Shown here piece after piece: positions 60,675-64,000 of a DNA stretch of 64,000 nt. The DNA lies in the IMG/VR virus record IMGVR_UViG_3300023174_000101, positions 1-64,000 of that record; one strand, written 5' to 3'. Origin of the DNA: a virus. Below the pieces are notes generated by a model. It did no database searches. It saw nothing but the letters and a program-made list of their open reading frames with translations, and had not been told where the DNA came from. Each line of letters opens with the position of its first letter. Position 1 is the stretch's first letter. The translations under genes were made by a program, and so were the position numbers.

Positions 60675-61047
60675 ACTTGGCGTCTTCTGCTTTGCACTTC
60701 GCTATGTGCTTCTTGCCGCATGGTTGACATAATGTAATATACCAATTGGCATACCATGCGCGGTTGTTGCCTTCAGCACCGCATTCTTCGCACGTGCGTG
60801 CAGAAGCGCCTTCTGCCTTACGTATGAGTTCATACATCTCATCAGATGCGGATCCAACGTAGAACCTCAGAGTGCCATACTTTTCTTTTACTTGCTCTAA
60901 CTGCTTATCCCATCCGGCAGCAATGAGGTCTTCGATTAGTTTTTCTACGATGTGCGTCCATCCAGGACCGAACCATGCTCCGCACCTTGGATAATGTATA
61001 CCGTATTTAGCTAGAAGTGCTTCTGCATTGTCATTGCGGTCTGGCAT
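60667..61047 (-). CDS. Conserved small phage protein, zinc-binding
   Basis: 126 aa. GPGW near residue 27, QVKEKYGTLRFY near 53, IRKAEGASARTCEECG near 75 and LCQPCGKKH near 107 form a pattern common in small phage proteins with one zinc site. Function unknown. 8-nt overlap with the HTH gene. Confidence 0.65.
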   Translation of the reverse strand: MPDRNDNAEALLAKYGIHYPRCGAWFGPGWTHIVEKLIEDLIAAGWDKQLEQVKEKYGTLRFYVGSASDEMYELIRKAEGASARTCEECGAEGNNRAWYANWYITLCQPCGKKHIAKCKAEDAKYE

Positions 61048-61049
61048 GT

Positions 61050-61385
61050 CTACACGTCCTTAACTGTGTCGCGCTCGTATTTTTCCACAGCAAGCCCAAT
61101 CGCGTCCATAATCTTATCAGAGAACGAACCGCTACGATCCCACAGTTCGTCTATTAAGTTCATAGCTACATCGTATTCGTCCTGGGACCCGATATCTGGT
61201 ATGACGATTGGTTTAGATGTATGCACATCGGACACGCTTTTAATGCGCCACTTATATCTGGACCTGTTTGCCTCGTACGGAAAGAACTCCGCCTGTGACT
61301 TTAAATCGCTTACGCAGATAGACATGGACGCGTCGTCTTCCACATCTACTTCGTATATTAGTGTCACGTAAACATTAGTCTTCAT
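61050..61385 (-). CDS. Unknown protein
   Basis: 111 aa. Beta-rich N-terminus (VYVTLIYEVDVEDD) and a helical C-terminus (DKIMDAIGLAVEKYERD). Not recognised. Confidence 0.5.
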   Translation of the reverse strand: MKTNVYVTLIYEVDVEDDASMSICVSDLKSQAEFFPYEANRSRYKWRIKSVSDVHTSKPIVIPDIGSQDEYDVAMNLIDELWDRSGSFSDKIMDAIGLAVEKYERDTVKDV

Positions 61386-61650
61386 TGGTTAGCGCCTTGC
61401 GTGCAATGTCAGAACAAACCACAGTTCCAGGTGCCCCGCAATGGGATGCTATACGCATGAGAGCCGCACGCAGACGTGTATTTTCTGCCTGCAGCTCGAG
61501 CATTGTCTCAGTGACCCTGCTGTTTGCATTTGCTTGAATTGCTAGTCTGCGAATTTCAGATCTGCTGTTAACGGGCATGTTCAGTCCTTCCACATCACAA
61601 AAGCAGTCAGCCCTATCCCAGCTATAGCACTTCAAGCATAAATTGTACAT
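61375..61650 (-). CDS. Small coiled-coil Cys protein, unknown
   Basis: 91 aa. Two N-terminal Cys pairs (CLKC, CFC), then a coiled coil (RRLAIQANANSRVTETMLE). Overlaps its neighbours. Function unknown. Confidence 0.5.
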   Translation of the reverse strand: MYNLCLKCYSWDRADCFCDVEGLNMPVNSRSEIRRLAIQANANSRVTETMLELQAENTRLRAALMRIASHCGAPGTVVCSDIARKALTNED

Positions 61651-62186
61651 TACTTCGCCCAGAGTTTCTCTAGCTGGTAGTTGATACTGTGCATCTCAGT
61701 GGCGACCTCATGCAGCATGTCGGAGAAATCAAGCATCGCAGTGGCCAAACTCTCAATGCTGTCTGCGTCTTCAATGTCAGTAAGCGAACAGTCAGCCTCA
61801 GCTGTGCCTGTGATGATTGATACCTTGGCGGCAAGTTCGTCTAGTCGCTTCTCTAGCTTGGCAGTGATTTGCTTCTTGTTAGGCTTGGGTACCTTCTTTG
61901 CTGTCTTAGTGTTTGGCTTCTTCTCTACCTTCTTAGTCTTCTTGCTCATTTTATCCTCCAGTTTGTATTCGTACTCGTATCCATGCTGTTCAAACGCACG
62001 ATTCAGTGCATCTAAAGTCAGCTGATTGAACGCTTCGTCCGTCCACTCATCCCATCCCAATGCAGCAACAAGCTTATCCTTGAAGTCGTCAGGCACATCA
62101 AAAATAATGGTGCACGTGCCGTCTTCGTTGTCTTTAACTTCTACGACCTTAATGCTGCCTATGTCTTTGATGTCGCCAGATGACAT
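61650..62186 (-). CDS. Unknown protein with Lys/Pro linker
   Basis: 178 aa. N-terminal beta domain (IKVVEVKDNEDGTCTIIFD), a Lys/Pro-rich linker (KKTKKVEKKPNTKTAKK) near residues 80-105, then a helical acidic C-terminus. The basic linker could bind nucleic acid. Not recognised. Confidence 0.5.
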   Translation of the reverse strand: MSSGDIKDIGSIKVVEVKDNEDGTCTIIFDVPDDFKDKLVAALGWDEWTDEAFNQLTLDALNRAFEQHGYEYEYKLEDKMSKKTKKVEKKPNTKTAKKVPKPNKKQITAKLEKRLDELAAKVSIITGTAEADCSLTDIEDADSIESLATAMLDFSDMLHEVATEMHSINYQLEKLWAK

Positions 62187-62396
62187 TTACTTTACCCTCA
62201 TGAGTCTTACTACTGCATGAACCCTGGATTTCGCATCTTCTAGGCTTGAAGCAGGACCACGAGCAATTACCGCACCTGCAGCCCTACTAACCTGCCAATA
62301 ATAGTACACAGGTCCACTCGGTGAATCAGTCTCCCTGATTGACCATGAGTACCTACCATCAAGGCCCCAATGTCTACCGTCAACTATGGTCTTCAT
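62187..62396 (-). CDS. Small beta-rich protein, unknown
   Basis: 69 aa, ending one base before the gene at 61650. Strand-forming Trp/Tyr segments (YSWSIRETD, VYYYWQVSRAAG) and a final EDAKSRVHAVVRL helix, a plan similar to other small proteins in the phage. Function unknown. Confidence 0.5.
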   Translation of the reverse strand: MKTIVDGRHWGLDGRYSWSIRETDSPSGPVYYYWQVSRAAGAVIARGPASSLEDAKSRVHAVVRLMRVK

Positions 62397-62563
62397 TTCG
62401 GCTCCGGGGTTGGGATTGAACGTACACGTTGCGCATATTCTGCGCCAACAGTAGTCTTAGCATTGTACGTGGGTGAAATTTCTACAGTTTGTGCGGCAAG
62501 CTCGCGCATAAGCTCCGCCCCACGCTTGAACGCCTCAATCTGTGCCTTGCTCATTTTGCGCAT
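62393..62563 (-). CDS. 56-aa helical protein, unknown
   Basis: A short gene with ATG at 62563, in ATGA overlap with the next gene. Helical (KMSKAQIEAFKRGAELMREL) with a Pro-rich end. Exact coupling and clean frame support it. Confidence 0.5.
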   Translation of the reverse strand: MRKMSKAQIEAFKRGAELMRELAAQTVEISPTYNAKTTVGAEYAQRVRSIPTPEPK

Positions 62564-62566
62564 AAT

Positions 62567-62701
62567 TTACCTATACTCATCACATTCACACTTGGTGCAT
62601 CCGGTAAGCGGCAGGTGGTATACGATAGAGTGTGTGCAACGGTCACAGTCACCGAATGCGTTAGTGCACACGTGCGCAGGCTTCTTGTCGTTCTCTTTCA
62701 T
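62567..62701 (-). CDS. 44-aa Cys-rich protein, unknown
   Basis: A short gene with ATG at 62701 in ATGA overlap with the upstream stop. Six Cys in three groups (VCTNAFGDCDRC, TGCTKCEC) suggest a zinc knuckle. Function unknown. Confidence 0.5.
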   Translation of the reverse strand: MKENDKKPAHVCTNAFGDCDRCTHSIVYHLPLTGCTKCECDEYR

Positions 62702-62928
62702 GTCTGATCTCCTGGATCTTTGGGCTGGTCGTTTAGTACAATTGCTGCATATGTCTTAAGCTCTGACGAATCCGGTAGATGCTTAATTGCCTCGGCAAGT
62801 AAACTTGCGAGTAACTTGTTACGCACGTTTAACTGGTCAATCTTGTCGTTACACTTCTTGGCGAGATCGCACATCAGGCACGGCTTCTTGCCTGGAGAAT
62901 CATCCTTACACTTTACGCAGTCGCCCAT
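62698..62928 (-). CDS. Small Cys-rich helical protein, unknown
   Basis: 76 aa. CVKC near residue 4 and CLMCDLAKKC near 17 give a zinc site, then a Leu-rich helix (NVRNKLLASLLAEAIKHL). TAATG-type overlap with the DUF3310-like gene. Function unknown. Confidence 0.55.
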   Translation of the reverse strand: MGDCVKCKDDSPGKKPCLMCDLAKKCNDKIDQLNVRNKLLASLLAEAIKHLPDSSELKTYAAIVLNDQPKDPGDQT

Positions 62929-63488
62929 TATTTAGACTTCGCCTCCGGTGGATAACCGCCAAGGATACGGTCAATATACCACTTCGCCTTCTGCAGGTCC
63001 TCAGTCCCGCCCTTCCGCTTCCAGCGCCACAGGTACTTGATAGCATTGCCCGTACAGAAAGCCTCGATGCCGTCCAGGCTCTCGGTCGCGGCCTCAATGG
63101 CGTCAATACACTCAATCTTTCCGCCGTAATGTGCCGGATGGTCCACATTCTCAAATAGTTCACGAATTTCTTCAGACGTATACTCATTAGCAGGTTCAGA
63201 TTTTAGCTTGTTATATGCAGCCATAGCCTCCTCCCTTGCAGCTTCAAGTCCACGCACAGTGCTGCCAGTAGCATGCAACAATTGGCCTTCAACGGTGACC
63301 CATGCGTTCCAGATTATCGGATCTAGTTCATTCCCGTATGTGTCAATATCTACATCTACAGTAAGACTGCTAGCATCATCCGGTGTCATGATCCATCGGG
63401 AGTGATTTGCATCAAAATCTACATGCTCTTCCCACTTCGGTCCATCGCTTGTCTTCTTACGCTTCGCAGGTGCATTCTTGGTCTTCAT
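62928..63488 (-). CDS. DUF3310-like protein with N-terminal extension
   Basis: 186 aa from the ATG at 63488; the longer frame reads through the neighbour. The C-terminal 80 residues (VDHPAHYGGKIECIDAIEA, FCTGNAIKYLWRWKRKGG, DLQKAKWYIDRIL) match the DUF3310 family of phage proteins, sometimes called nucleotide kinase-like but of unproven function. The N-terminal 100 residues are unfamiliar. Likely a nucleotide-pool or host-interaction protein. Confidence 0.75.
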   Translation of the reverse strand: MKTKNAPAKRKKTSDGPKWEEHVDFDANHSRWIMTPDDASSLTVDVDIDTYGNELDPIIWNAWVTVEGQLLHATGSTVRGLEAAREEAMAAYNKLKSEPANEYTSEEIRELFENVDHPAHYGGKIECIDAIEAATESLDGIEAFCTGNAIKYLWRWKRKGGTEDLQKAKWYIDRILGGYPPEAKSK

Positions 63489-64000
63489 ATCCGCCCTCGC
63501 ATTTTGCGCAGTTATACCACTTAGTGCTGTTAAGTGCTTCGCGTAGCTGCTGCCTAACATTAGGGTTCTTGTTGAGTGCACGTACAAGCTGGGCAAGCAG
63601 TTGCTCGTCTGCCCAATCCTCTACATTCTCTGCATCATTCAGATTAAGTTCACTCTGCTTCTTGAACTTTGCACTGCCCTTCGGCATAAACCATGATGCC
63701 CCACATGGCTCACACTTTACACCAACTTGGTCTGCAAGCCTAGGATTAAACTGGTAAAACTGTACAACACCACCGTATGCACGGCAGTGTGGACATGTCA
63801 TATCTACAAATTCAGGCTCAGGTGCGTATATGTGCAGCTTATCATTACTAATGGTCATGCCTTGCAAGGTTATACTGTCATTATTCGCCAGCATCGTATT
63901 GTCAGATACGGTAATGTTGTACTGATGCGATACTGCGCCAGGTGCACCTGCAGGTGTAATATGCACAGGCGAATTGCAGAAGCATACCGACGAGTACGGC
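63457..64000 (-). CDS. Partial unknown protein with zinc ribbons, running off the window
   Basis: The frame stays open to the right edge, so the true start lies outside; the GTG at 63966 has no Shine-Dalgarno and is probably internal. At least 180 aa. A beta-rich N-terminal part (ITVSDNTMLANNDSITLQG) is followed by a zinc ribbon (CPHC/CEPC), a helical stretch and a C-terminal Cys pair group (CAKC, CTC). Function unknown. Confidence 0.5.
   Translation of the reverse strand, partial: PYSSVCFCNSPVHITPAGAPGAVSHQYNITVSDNTMLANNDSITLQGMTISNDKLHIYAPEPEFVDMTCPHCRAYGGVVQFYQFNPRLADQVGVKCEPCGASWFMPKGSAKFKKQSELNLNDAENVEDWADEQLLAQLVRALNKNPNVRQQLREALNSTKWYNCAKCEGGYEDQECTCEA

Noticed and set aside
1-64000. 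CRISPR arrays, insertion sequences and integration sites
   Set aside because: No regularly spaced direct repeats, transposase or integrase motifs were seen on either strand.

Overview
The window is part of a large virulent-type bacteriophage genome with a contractile tail (myovirus morphology). It holds baseplate hub, spike, gp25-like wedge and baseplate J genes followed by long tail-fibre genes, and a phage DNA replication, recombination and nucleotide-metabolism set. There is no rRNA, no complete tRNA, no integrase and no ordinary bacterial housekeeping operon. Genes are tightly packed, with many ATGA, GTGA or TAATG stop/start overlaps, and purine-rich Shine-Dalgarno sequences are visible before many starts, so the host is a bacterium. 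The host genus cannot be read from the sequence.

Layout. Positions 5-18592 (+ strand) form one late structural operon: baseplate hub with a degenerate M23-like tail, OB-fold spike, an unknown protein, gp25-like wedge, baseplate J, a 1192-aa tail fibre, two Ig/structural proteins, a 1195-aa glycine-rich tail protein and a metallophosphoesterase. Two strong hairpins at 18611-18687 separate it from a convergent run in which every other gene except one lies on the - strand (18704-64000).

Reading the - strand from right to left (direction of transcription), the right end (57-64 kb) is a block of small, mostly unknown genes, many with zinc ribbons, plus a HigA-like HTH protein, a DUF3310-like protein and a GHKL ATPase. 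Next come a zinc-ribbon-interrupted sigma-like protein, a class II (B12-type) ribonucleotide reductase carrying a LAGLIDADG intein, a one-cysteine thioredoxin-like protein, a PurZ-like adenylosuccinate synthetase homologue, a gp32-like SSB, a RecA/UvsX recombinase, a RuvC-like resolvase, a UvsW-like helicase, a WYL-like protein and a fused primase-helicase. Then follows an array of about twenty small coiled-coil, zinc or membrane proteins (34-40.8 kb), then nucleotide kinase, deoxyribosyltransferase-like protein, dUTPase fusion, a second sigma-like protein, DNA polymerase III alpha (DnaE) with an intein, a third sigma factor, ThyX, the SbcD/SbcC (gp47/gp46) pair, a trigger-factor-like chaperone and an FmdB-type zinc ribbon.

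The most notable points are these. (1) An HNH homing endonuclease gene lies antisense, codon-in-register, wholly inside the in-frame DnaE intein. (2) A PurZ-like enzyme has Ser in place of the catalytic Asp of PurA, which suggests 2-aminoadenine (Z) DNA in a phage with a DnaE-type polymerase. (3) There is a phage-encoded trigger factor. (4) There are three divergent sigma-like proteins, one split by zinc ribbons. (5) A dUTPase is fused to a PD-(D/E)XK-like N-terminal domain. The genes point to a phage that largely controls its own transcription, nucleotide pool and replication-recombination.
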